Assembly: GCA_021401465.1 (NCBI GenBank)
Contig: JADDMT010000147.1
Coordinates: 1-64,000, forward strand
Length of the DNA stretch: 64,000 bases
Source of the DNA: Teratosphaeria epicoccoides
Taxonomy: Eukaryota > Ascomycota > Dothideomycetes > Mycosphaerellales > Teratosphaeriaceae
Reading direction: 5' to 3'
Under the pieces are notes generated by a model. That model was given only the letters and a program-made list of their open reading frames with translations, had not been told where the DNA came from and did not search any database. Below are positions 10,901-21,356 of this stretch, piece after piece. Made by a program: the position numbers and the translations under genes. Position 1 is the first letter of the stretch. The number at the start of each line of letters is the position of its first letter.

Positions 10901-12899
10901 TAACTATAAGACTCACGATCAAGAGCTTTTAGCTATTGTTGACGGCTTCAAGGAGTACTAACACTACCTCGAAGGCGCAGCGTACCCTATTAAGGTACTT
11001 ACTAACTATAACAACCTTCGCGGCTTCATGGGCATGAAGCAGCTAAGTAGTCGGCAAGCAAGGTAGGCGACTTTCCTCGCTAGCTTTGACTTCGTTATCT
11101 AGCATCGTTCTAGAAAGACGAATCCGGCCGACAGTCCTTCGCGACGACTAGACTACGACACTAGGGAGGAGGGTAACTAATAGCTTCTCCCTACACTACA
11201 AACGAAGCTTGTAGTTTAGGGCGGCGATCTGTCGTTAGCTCCTCTTGTAGGTTGACTGCAGGTCTAATAGGGCCTCACGGCCTCCGCTAGTAACGAACCC
11301 TCCTATCTAGCAGTTATGGCGACTATGTCTAGCTCGATCCGTGCGGTAGTTAACCGGCTTACATGTAGTAAGCATGCGATGTCTAAAGAACCCTTTAAAG
11401 AAGTCTCGAGACTTATTTAGCAGTTACAAGAGCGAGAACTAGAGTTAATTAATGAGGGTATAGCCCTCTAGGACACTGCAGGTAGCCCGAAGTACTAGAC
11501 CAAGTCAGGCGACTTGTAGTACTTTGACAATAGGCTCTACGTACCTGCTAACTATAGACTCCGTTTATAGCTCCTCTGTATTTATCATGACAATAAACTC
11601 GCGGGCCATTTTGGCGTAGAGAAGACGAACGCACTTCTTAGACGTAAATACTAGTAGCCTACGCTAGAACAGGATGTCTCTGACTATGTCAAATCCTGCT
11701 AGACATGCTAGATTAGCAAATCTCGGCGCTATTGCCCCTATGGCGATACTTAGGCGCTCCTACTACTAGAGAGACTATAGCAAGACTTGACTATAGATTT
11801 CATTACTGATCTGCTACTAGCAAAGTAGAAAGGCAATATAGTTAATGCTGTCCTTGTAGTAGTCGACTAATACTCGAAGATAAATGTCTTCATCCTATGT
11901 ACGAAAAAGTGCACAAGCAGCAAGCTTGCGCGACTACTTCGCGACGAAGTTATATAGCGCTTTAGTGTCCCCCGAAGTATCCTATTAGATCGAGGTTCTG
12001 TCTTTACTAGTAAATACTAGCAAGAATTTGTGTTTAAGGCGCGTGTTAAGTACTACCTAAGTACAGCATTCTATCTACAGACTAATAGTCAGACTAAACG
12101 TATGAACTAGACTCTTAAGTAGTACCTTTAGTGCTACTACGCTAAGAACTAGGATGCCTAGGCTGACGTAATTCCTATGGCGGAATTTGCAGTTAATAAC
12201 AGCATGCATGCTACTATGCGCATGTCGCCATTTTAGATTCTTTATGGCTTTAATCCGGAAATACACCTAGAACTGCCTTAGGACGAGTCTTCTAAGGAGA
12301 GGGTGCCAGCTGCCGCGGAATTAGCGCGGCGTATACGCGAGGTACATTTGGTGCTAATAGAACACTAGAAAAAGGCCTCAGAATCCCAGATTAAACATAA
12401 TAACGCCTATGCTAAACCGATGTAGTACGTAGTTAGTACAAAGGTGTTACTATCGACGAAGAATCTTAAGCTGAAACTTCTAAGCAAGAAGATAACGCTA
12501 AGGTTCGTCGGACCCTTCTAGATACGCGACGTAATAGGCTCGCAGGCGTACCGGCTATTATTACTATCGTCATATTGTGTGCATAATGTCTTCTACGTAT
12601 CTCTACTCGAACTATGGGTATAGCGCGAGGGCGAAGAGCCCGCGGACCCGATGCTAGTAGCAGAAGAGAACGAAGAGTAGGAAGTCGAGGGTATTAAGGA
12701 CAGTATGCAGCGTAAGGGCGCAACGTACTATCTAGTAAAGTAGAAAGGATACCTACCTAAGTACATATAATGGGTTCTAGCCGAAGACTACAAGAACGCC
12801 CTAGAAGCTATCCGTGAATTCGAAGAGTAGAGGAGGCGTGAGCAGGGCTTAAGAAGGTCGATTCGTAGGAAGATAAGGGTTCTAGAGCAGAATTCTTGA
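7936..12899 (+). pseudogene. G1-B gag-pol polyprotein, RIP-inactivated
   Basis: Near full-length chromovirus polyprotein. Order: capsid region (about 8400-8990), zinc knuckle with CYIC (about 9098-9139; the His position reads Tyr, a RIP-type change), protease-like region (about 9350), reverse transcriptase (the YLDD box reads YLDN near 10325), RNase H, integrase (zinc-binding region about 11580-11720; core about 11780-12120) and C-terminal chromodomain (about 12690-12840). It ends at TGA 12897-12899. Stops are mainly TAG. The open piece 8812-9030 is the end of gag; 10564-10782 is the connection region after RT. The integrase Glu of the TERxN motif is Lys (12096-12098), as in all G1 copies here. 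A small indel breaks the single frame seen in copy D. Confidence 0.88.
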
Positions 12900-13039
12900 C
12901 ACGTGTATGTAGCGCATAACGCGCGAAGTAACAATAAGAAGCAAACGCCCTACTTATATATCATTGATGCCTAAAGGCACACCTAGAATAAACCTAAGAA
13001 GAACAAGAGACATGCTCGGATTAGCTTCGTAGCTAATGC

Positions 13040-14536
13040 TTAGCAACTACTAGTTAGGGGCTTCCTGACTAAACCTGAAGCAGGAGAGTCTTTCTTGTTA
13101 TAGTCCGCTAGGGACTACCTACCTACACGGGGTCTACTAAACACCCTAAAGCGACTATGAGTAACAGGGGTAGTAACGCTACGAAGAGAGGCTAGTATCT
13201 TCTTCTTTAGTAGGTTGCGAGGGAGCTCGTCTTCAGAGCCTATAGTAGCTAGAGAACTAGCGACATCCTTACCGCGCCTAGTTGCGACGACTACCTCATC
13301 CTTAGCATCAGAAGGCAAAGAGACTCGAGCGCGCTTGCGGCTATCGCGCTCGGCCCTCGAGATTATCTTGCGCTTCTTGACACAAGTGTCGACTACATCA
13401 TTAGACTTAGTGTCTCCCTTAGGCGTAACCGGTGCGGTGACACTATAGCGCGAAGGGATCACGTTAGGACCGAAGGTATCCTAGATGTCGTCATCCTCCT
13501 CATCCTCAAAGATCTGGCCTAGAGGCTTGTGCCTTAGCGTCTTGACGGACGTAGTGCGGGTCGCAAGCAGGGAAGGTTTGGCTTCCTTGTCGCTAACCTT
13601 AATTTCGGCCCTGGCTCTCTTCTTCTTCTTAGATAGTAGCGTCGAGGCGGCGTAGGCGGCAGCGCTATAATGTGTTAGCTATACGCACGCGACAGGATTC
13701 GAGTAAGTAACTTACGGCTTAGTCCTCAGGACTAGCTTAGAGGCAGGCTGTCTCTCGGTATGGCGCTAGGGCGTAGCCTTAGCGGCAGGAGCAGTGAATT
13801 GCTTGATGACCTTCTTGCGGATTATCCGCGTCTTAAAGTTATCGTTAATAGAGGCAAGGGCCCTAAGTTGCTAACGCTAACAGCTAGTCGGATATTTCTC
13901 GACGCTAACATTAGCCTAGCGGAGAAAGTTAGCATTCATACTTAGAGGGTACCCGCACTATATGCGTACTATGGCGAAGGTCTTGACCCTAACGGTTAGC
14001 ACCTTCAAGATCTTCTAGACTAAGTCTACGATCAGACCTAGACAAACGTTTTCGCCTGTTAGCAGAGAGTCGAAGCGAACACTGCTATAAGAACAGTTAG
14101 CAGTCGCGGTAAAGCACGAGAGGGCGCTAAGCAGGTAGGCGAGTACCTCGCGATACTTGGCCTATAGCCTGTTTATAGTCAGAGTGCCTTCAGTAATCCC
14201 CTCGTCACGCGCACTCTAGAAGTCATCGATGTTACGGCAGAGCTAGTTGTACTTGCTATACACCTCTTTAGGGAGGTCTTAGCATTTTTGATGCTTGCTA
14301 TTACAGTTGACATAATTGCGGTAGACACTGCCCTCATCAAATCTGCCGACGTAGAGCTTAGCTACGCTTCGGTTAGTACAAGTCACGCCTACCTCGCGGG
14401 TAGGGGACGCCTTACTAACACGCGGAGGAGAGATGTGTGTAGCTTGGCTACTAAGGTTGTCAAGGCATTGTCGACACAAGCGACAATTGCAGGCAGAGTA
14501 AGTAGCGTCGAACTTAGTCTGTAGTACATGAGCTAT
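13040..14536 (-). pseudogene. G1-B antisense gene copy
   Basis: Opposite strand to pol and convergent with it; 1497 bp, the same length as in copies E and D. The start codon has become ATA (14536-14534) and the frame has TAG stops. Preserved pieces are 14279-14479 (CxxC-rich N-terminal part) and 13115-13462 (basic C-terminal part with KKRK). A reverse-strand TATAAAAA lies near 14690-14698, upstream of the former start. See the copy at 16822-18318 for the protein description. Confidence 0.75.
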
Positions 14537-15334
14537 TATAGCTAAGACAGGTTAATTGATCCTAATTAATTAATTGAAGAAGAAGAAGCTCTAGTACAGA
14601 CCCGCAGACACAGCGAGGCGCAAGCTAAGCGAAGTAGGAGCGGAGGTTAATGTTAGTATCTTAGAACAGGAAAGTTTAGGAAGCGACGAGGTTTTTATAC
14701 CCTCTAACAGCCCCCCTGTTACCTACTACAACCGTTGAGCTAGTAAATCGAACTACATGCGCAGAGTACCTGCCTTTAGTTAACTTATAAGAGGACCGAA
14801 TGATGTAATAACGGATAACGCGGCTATTACGCATGTGCGCTAACCGTACTCGTGCTAGCCTACTAGCATAGAAATGTGGCGAGGCCCGCGCTAGGAGCGC
14901 GCTCCTGCTGTTTCGAGCGGCGCGCGTAGAGCGTCTGCGCACTTTCCTACTACCCTAAGGTTCTGCGACATGTTCTTCACGGTCACGACTAAATAGGGAC
15001 AGCCAAGCTACTTGGCAAGGCCGGCGCGCATACTTGCCCTATAATTTCAAGGATTAACTAAAGTACGTACTCGCGGTTTCCTGATATCTCGATCCGCATG
15101 TAAAGCGAAGGTGTTATAAGGCCGCCTAACATGTGACAGATTAAAACCCGCCCGAGTTAGCAGCCTCTACCCCGCACTCGCTACGAAGGTGTTAAGGTAT
15201 GCGTATAACACATGTTACGTAGGCTATCTACCTATTTACCCTTGCGTAGTATAAGCGTGCTATATCCCGTACCCTATACGTTCCGCGTGTATTACTTAGT
15301 AAGGCTAGGGACATCCTCATAGGAGGAGGGGCAG

Positions 15335-15663
15335 TGATACGGTTAATACTAGGGGGCTATTAGAACCGCATAGGTTCTAATGCCTGCCCTTAGCATGTAG
15401 TAACCCTGCTACATATAGCAAGGGGGTCCTTCGTACATACGTTAGCTTGTATGTCGTCCGAGTAGGATCAGTTGTCGATGTAGGACGCCCCTACGTCGCT
15501 GACTCTACGGTACCCCTACGGGGTTAGGCTCGGACATGCTTTCCCTAATTAAGGAGCGTCAGGGGTTATAAGCACCCTTAGCGCTACCTCTGCGATAAGC
15601 AGAAAGCAGCGCTGTCTTGTACCTATTAAAAGGTCGGATTACTCTGTTACACTGCGAGATATT
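15335..15663 (+). mobile_element. G1-B 3' LTR, last 31 bp missing
   Basis: Begins TGATACGG after a purine-rich tract (AGGAGGAGGGGCAG, 15321-15334). It matches the other LTRs for 329 bp, then stops where the inverted LTR of copy E begins at 15664. Confidence 0.9.
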
Positions 15664-16023
15664 TGATATAGATATATGTGCTATATGATATGAAAATATC
15701 TCGCAGTGTGACAGAGTAATCCGACCTTTTAGTAGGTACAAGACAGCGCTACTTTCTGCTTATCGCAGAGGTGGCGCTAAGGGTGCTTATAACCCCTGAC
15801 GCTCCTCAATTAGGGAAAGCATGTCCGAGCCTAACCCCGTAGGGGTACCGTAGGGTCAGCGACGTGGGGGCGTCCTACGTCGACAACTAATCCTACTCGG
15901 ACGACATACAAGCCAACGTATGTACGAAGGACCCCCTTGCCATATGTGGCAGGGTCACTGCATGCTAAGGGCGGCCATTAGAACCCATGCGGTTCAAATG
16001 GTCCCCTAGTATCAACCGTATCA
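15664..16023 (-). mobile_element. G1-E 3' LTR, minus strand (360 bp)
   Basis: Complete LTR in reverse orientation: TGATATA at 15664 is the complement of the TATATCA end, and the TGATACGG end lies at 16023. The two LTRs at 15335 and 15664 form a tail-to-tail inverted pair of about 330-bp arms. It is one of the least mutated G1 LTRs. Its termini define the family's TG...CA ends. Confidence 0.93.
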
Positions 16024-16821
16024 CTGCCCCTCCTCCTATGAGGATGTCCCTAGCCTTACTAAGTGACGCACGCGGAACATATAGGGTACGGGATGTAGCA
16101 CGCTTACACCGCGCAAGGGTGAATAGGTAGATAGCCTGCGCAACATGTGTCATGCGCACACCTTAACACCTTCGTAGCGAGTACAGGGCAGAGGCTGCTA
16201 ACTCGGGCGGGTTTTAATCCGTCACATGTTAGGCGGCTTCGCAACACCTTCGCTTTACATGCGGATCGAGATATCAGGAAACCACGAGTACGTACTTCGG
16301 TTAATCCTTGAAATTATAGGGCGAGCATGCGCGCCGGCCTCGCCAAGTAGCTTGGCCGTCCCTATTTAGTCGTGACCATGAAGAACGTGTCGCAGAACCT
16401 CGGGGTAGTAGGAAAGTACGCGGACGCTCTGCGCGCGCCACTCGAAACGGCAGGAGCGCGCTCCTAGCGCGGGCCTCGCCACATTTCCATGCTAGTAGGC
16501 TAGCACGAGTGCGGTCGGCGCACATGCGTGACGGCCGCGTTATCCGTTATTGCATTATTCGGTCCCCTTGTAAGTCAACTAAAGGCAGGTACTCTGCGCA
16601 TGTGGTTCGAGTCACTAGCTCAACGGTTGCGGTAGGCAACAGGGGGGCTGTCAGAGGGTATAAAAACCTCGTCGCTTCCCAAACTTTCCTGTTCTAAGAC
16701 ACTAACATCGACCTCCGCTCCTACTTCGCTTAGCTTGCGCCTCGCCATGTCTGCGGGTCTATACCGGAGCTCCTTCTTCTTCAATCAATTAATCAAGATC
16801 AATTAACCTGTCTTAGCTACA
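16024..16821 (+). promoter_or_regulatory. upstream region of the G1 antisense gene (copy E)
   Basis: Between the 3' LTR and the antisense start. It contains TATAAAAA at 16659-16666, 163 bp before the ATG at 16822, and a perfect 14-bp palindrome AGGAGCGCGCTCCT at 16452-16465 that is intact in all four G1 copies (14893, 26735, 57671). The layout is that of a fungal RNA polymerase II promoter driving the antisense gene. That it works is an inference; transcription data would decide. Confidence 0.6.
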
Positions 16822-18318
16822 ATGGCTCATGTGCTACAGACTAAGTTCGACGCTACTCGCTCTACCCGCGATTGTCGCTCATGTCGACGATACCTCGACA
16901 ACCTTAGTAGCCAAGCTGCACACATCTCTCCTCCGCGTGTTAGTAAGGCGTCCCCTACCCGCGAGGTATGCGTGACTTGTACTAACCGAAGCGTAGCCGA
17001 GATCTACGTCAGCAGGTTTGATGAGGGCGGTATCTACCGCAATTGTGTTAACTGCAATAGCAAGCATCAAAAATGCCAAGACCTCCCTGAAGAGGTGTAC
17101 GGCGAGTACAACTAGCTCTGCCGTAACATCGATGACTTCTAGAGTACGCGCGACGAGGGGATTGCTAAAGGCACTCCGACTATGAACAGGCTACAGGCTA
17201 AGTACCGCGAGGTACTCGCCTACCTGCTCGGCGCCCTCTCGTGCTTTACCGCGACTGCTAACCGTTCTTACAGCAGCGTTCGCTTCGACTCTCTGCTAAC
17301 AGGCGAAAACGTTTGTCTAGGTCTGATCGCAGACTTAGTCTAGAAGATCTTGAAGGTGCTAACCGTTAGGGTCGAGACCTTCGCCATAGTACGCATACAG
17401 TGCGGGTGCCCTCTAAGTATGAATGCTGACTTTCTCCGCTAGGCTAACGTTAGCGTCGAGAAATATCCGACTAGCCGTCAGCGTTAGCAACTCGGGGCCC
17501 TTGCCTCTATTAACGATGACTTCGAAACGCGGATGATCCGCAAGAAGGTCATCAAGCAATTCGCCGCTCCCGCCGCTAAGGCTACGCCCTAGCGCCGTAC
17601 CGAGAGGCAGCCTGCCTCTAAGCCGGTCCCGAGGACTAAGCCGTAAGTTACTTACTCGAATCCTGTCGCGTGCGTACAGCTAACACATTGTAGCGCCGCC
17701 GCCTACGCCGCCTCGACGCTACTGTCTAAGAAGAAGAAGAGGGCCAGGGCCGAAATTGAGGTCAGCGACGAGGAAGCCGAGCCTTCCCCGCTTGCGACCC
17801 GCACTACGTCCGTCAAGACGCTAAGGCACAAGCCTCTAGGCCAGATCTTTGAGGATGAGGAGGATGACGACGTTCAGGATACCTTCGGTCCTGACGTGAT
17901 CCCTTCGCGCCATAGTGTCACCGCACCGGTTACGCCTGAGGGAGACACCGAGTCTGATGATGTGGTCGACACTTGTGTCAAGAAGCGCAAGATGATCTCG
18001 AGGGCCGAGCGCGACAGCCGCAAGCGCGCTCGAGTCTCTTCGCCTTCTGATGCTAAGGATGAGGTAGTCGTCGCGACTAGGCGCGGTGAGGGTGTCGCTA
18101 GTTCTCTGGCTACTATAGGCTCTAAAGACGAGCTCCCTCGCAACCTACTAAAGAAGAAGATGCCGGCCTCTCTTCGTGGCGTTGCTACCCCCGTTACTCA
18201 TGGTCGCTTTAGGGTGTTTGGTAGACCCCGTGCGGGTAGGCAGTCCCTAGTAGACCGCAACAAGAAAGACTCTCCTGCTTCGGGTTCGGTCAGGAAGCCC
18301 CCGACTAGTAGTCGCTAA
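16822..18318 (+). pseudogene. G1 antisense gene (copy E, best preserved): Cys-rich basic protein
   Basis: Runs opposite to pol of its own element and convergent with it. One frame of 499 codons from ATG 16822 to TAA 18316-18318, interrupted by seven stops: TAG at 17113, 17140, 17341, 17440, 17485 and 17590, and TAA at 17644, all explainable as RIP of CAG/CAA. The first 97 residues carry CRSC, CVTC and CVNC followed by a Cys seven residues further on: a likely zinc-binding module. The middle (about 100-230) is of mixed composition. The C-terminal half has a KKKKRARAE tract, an acidic EDEEDDD run and a KKRK...RKRAR pair, like a bipartite nuclear signal. I recognise no named family. The N-terminal cysteines recall zinc-ribbon or treble-clef folds. 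A nuclear accessory factor, silencer antagonist or captured host gene are all possible. Confidence 0.7.
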
Positions 18319-18458
18319 GCATTAGCTACGAAGCTAATCCGAGCATGTCTCTTGTTCTTCTTGGGTTTATTCTGGGTGTGCCTTTAGGCATCAATAATGT
18401 ATAAGTAGGGCGTTTGCTTCTCGTTGTCGCTTCGCGCGTTATGCGCTACATACACGTG

Positions 18459-21291
18459 TCAAGAATTCTGCTCTAGAGACCTTATCTTCCTACGAATTGA
18501 CCTTCTCAAGCCCTGCTTATGCCTCCTCCGCTCTTCGAATTCACGAATAGCTTCCGGAGCGTTCTTGCAGTCTTCGGCCGGAACCTATTGTGTGTACTTA
18601 GGTAGGTATCCTTTCTACTTCACTAGATAGTGCGTTGCGCCCTTGCGCCGCATACTGTCCTTAATACCCTCGACTTCCTACTCTTCGTTCTCTTCTGCTA
18701 CTAGCATCGGGTCCGCGGGCTTTTCGCCCTCGCGCTGTACCCATGGTTCGAGTAGAGATACGTAGAAGACGTCGTGCACACGATACGACGATGGCAACGA
18801 TAGCCGGTACGCCTGCGAGCCTATCGCGTCGCGTATCCGGAAGGGTCCGACGAACCTTGGCGTCATCTTCTTGCTCGGAAGTTTCAGCTTGAGATTCTTC
18901 GTCGACAGTAACACCTTCGTACTAACTGCGTACTGCATCGGTTTAGCACGGGTGTTATTATGTTTAATCTGGGATTCTGAGGCCTTTTTCTAGTGTTCTA
19001 TTAGCACCGAATGTACCTCGCGCATACGCCGCGCTGATTCCGCGGCGGCCGGCACCCTCTCCTTAGAAGACTCGTCCCGAGGTAGTTCTAGGTGTATTTC
19101 CGGATCAAAGCCATAGAGAATCTAAAATGGCGACATGCGCATAGTAGCATGCACGCTGTTATTGACTGCAAATTCCGCCATAGGAATTACGTTAGCCTAG
19201 GCATCCTAGTTCTTAGCGTAGTAGCACTGAAGGTACTACTCAAGAGTCTGGTTTATACGTTTAGTCTGACTATTAGTCTGTAGATAGAATGCTGTACTTA
19301 GGCAGTGCTTGACACGCGCCTCAAACACAAATTCTTGCTAGTATTCACTAGTAAAGACAGAACCTCGATCCGATAGGATACTTCGGGGGACACTAAAGCG
19401 CCATATGACTTCGTCGCGAAGTAGCCGCGCAAGCTCGCCGCTTATGCACTTTTTCGTACATAGGATAAAGATATTCATCTTCGAGTATTAGTCGACTACT
19501 ACAAGGACAGCATCAACTACATCGCCTTTCTACTTTGCTAGCAGCAAATCGGTAATGAAATCCATGGTCAAGTCTTGCCATAGTCTCTCTGGTAGTAGGA
19601 GCGCCTGAGCATCGCCGTAGGGGCGATAGCGCCGAGATTTGCTAATCTGGCACGTCTAGCAGGATTTGACATAGTCAGAGACATCCTGTTCTAGCGTAGG
19701 CTACTAGTATTTACGTCCGAGAAGTGCGTTTGTCTTCTCTACGCCAAAATGGCCCGCGAGTTTATCGTCATGATGAATACAGAGGAGCTGCGAACAGAGT
19801 GCGCAGTTAGCGGGTACGTAGAGCCTATTGTCAAAGTACCACAAATCGCCTGACTTAGTCTAGTACTTCGGACCGCCTGCGGTGTCCTAGAGGGCTACAC
19901 CCTTATTAATCAACTCCGGTTCTCGCTCTTGCAACCGCTAAATAAGTCTCGAGACTTCTTTAAAGGGTTCTTTAGACATCGCATGCTTACCGCATGTAAG
20001 CCAGTTGACTACCGCACGGATCGAGCTAGACACGGTCGCCACAACTGCCAGATAGGAGGGTTTGTCACTAGCGGAGGCTGTGAGGCCCCATTAGACCCGC
20101 AGTCGGCCTACAAGAGGAGCTAACGACAGATCGCCGCCCTAAACTGCAAGCTTCGTTTGTAGCGTAGGGAGAAGCTGTTAGTCACCCTCTTCCCTAGTGT
20201 CGTAGTCCGGTCGTCGCGAAGGACTGTCGGCCGGATTCGTCTTTCCGGAACGATGCTAGATAACGAAGTCAAAGCTAGCGAGGAAAGTCGCCTACCTTGC
20301 TTGCCGACTACTTAGCTGCTTCACGCCCATGAAGCCGCGAAGGTTGTTATAGTTAGTAAGCACCTTAATAGGGTACGCTACGCCTTCGAGGTAGTGTCGG
20401 TACTCCTTGAAGCCGTCAACAATAGCCAAAAGCTCTTAGTCGTGAGTCTCGTAGTTGAGCTTAGCGCCCTGCATCTTCCGCGACTAGAAGGCAATCGGGT
20501 ACCATCGCGCACTGCCTTCATGCGACTAGAGCTGCGATATAATTGCGGCTATTGCGAATTTTGAAGCATTAGTCTCTATCCGGATCTTCGTAGCGGGGTC
20601 AAAGTGCCGAAGTATAGGCGTAGTTTAAAAAGCTGCTTTGAGTTCAGAGAAGGCCTTGCTCTAAGCCTCCTCCCAAGGCACTTTCCCTGGCTTTTTTCCT
20701 CGAACCGCGCCCTTTGCGAGGGCCGTGAGGGGAGCCACGATCTTCGAGTAAGATCGTATGAATCTGCGGTAGAAGTTAGTGAATCCTAGGAACACCTGCA
20801 CTTCTCGGAGGGTAGTCGGCCGCGGCTACTCCGCGATTGCGGACACCCTTCGGTCATCCATGATGACTCCTTCCGTAGAGACGATGTATCCGAGAAACTC
20901 AATCCTATCCGTCAGGAATGAGCACTTCTTTAGGTTCGCGTAGAGAGCGAACTTGCGGAGCCGTTCGAGCACTATACTTAGATGCCGAATATGCTCCTCC
21001 TTCGAGTCGGAATAGACTAGTATATCGTCTAAATACACTACGTAGCAGGTGTCAACGAGGCCGGCTAGGGCCCGGTTAATATACGCTTAGAACGTCGCTA
21101 GTGCGTTAGTCAAGCCGAACGGCATCACTATATACTCGAAGTGTCTGTACCGCGTTCGGAATGCGGTCTTCTACTTGTCGCCCTTTCGGATCGGTATCTA
21201 GTAGTAGGCGTCCTTCAAGTCGATAGACGAGAAGATGGCGGCGCGACCAAGGCGGTCAAGCGTCTCGCTAATAAGTAGTAGGGGGCAGTAG
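18459..21291 (-). pseudogene. G1-E pol fragment, minus strand: RT to chromodomain
   Basis: Ends at TGA (18461-18459), which supports TGA as the ancestral polyprotein stop. Going back upstream: chromodomain (about 18510-18670), the post-integrase domain open at 18678-18938 (ending in LEPWVQREGE), integrase (about 19250-19750), RNase H (about 20250-20640) and RT with YLDDILVYSD at about 21009-21038. Gag and most of the protease are missing because the element folds back at 21292. There are fewer stops than in B or C. The TERxN Glu is Lys here too (19260-19262). Confidence 0.87.
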
Positions 21292-21356
21292 TCCTAAGGA
21301 GTCCGCAAGTTAGAGGCGCGTACAACGTGCGCCTCTAACTTGCGGACTCCTTAGGA
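21292..21356. repeat. 28-bp perfect palindrome at the E/C head-to-head junction
   Basis: Arms 21292-21319 and 21329-21356 are exact inverted copies with a 9-base spacer. The right arm continues into copy C on the plus strand; the left arm continues into copy E on the minus strand after losing roughly 550 bp relative to copy D. Intact copies have a natural 7-bp inverted repeat here (GAGGCGC...GCGCCTC, copy D about 52248-52270), which could have primed the fold-back. Confidence 0.85.

Noticed and set aside
16600..16625. Possible tRNA B-box (GGTTCGAGTCA) upstream of the antisense gene
   Set aside because: No matching A-box, acceptor stem or cloverleaf could be built; the T-arm does not pair properly.
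16509..16697. Short plus-strand frames next to the G1 LTR (also 14676-14942, 57454-57720 and 57611-57802)
   Set aside because: They fall in the promoter region of the antisense gene, overlap one another on both strands, and include the TATA box; no domain is visible.
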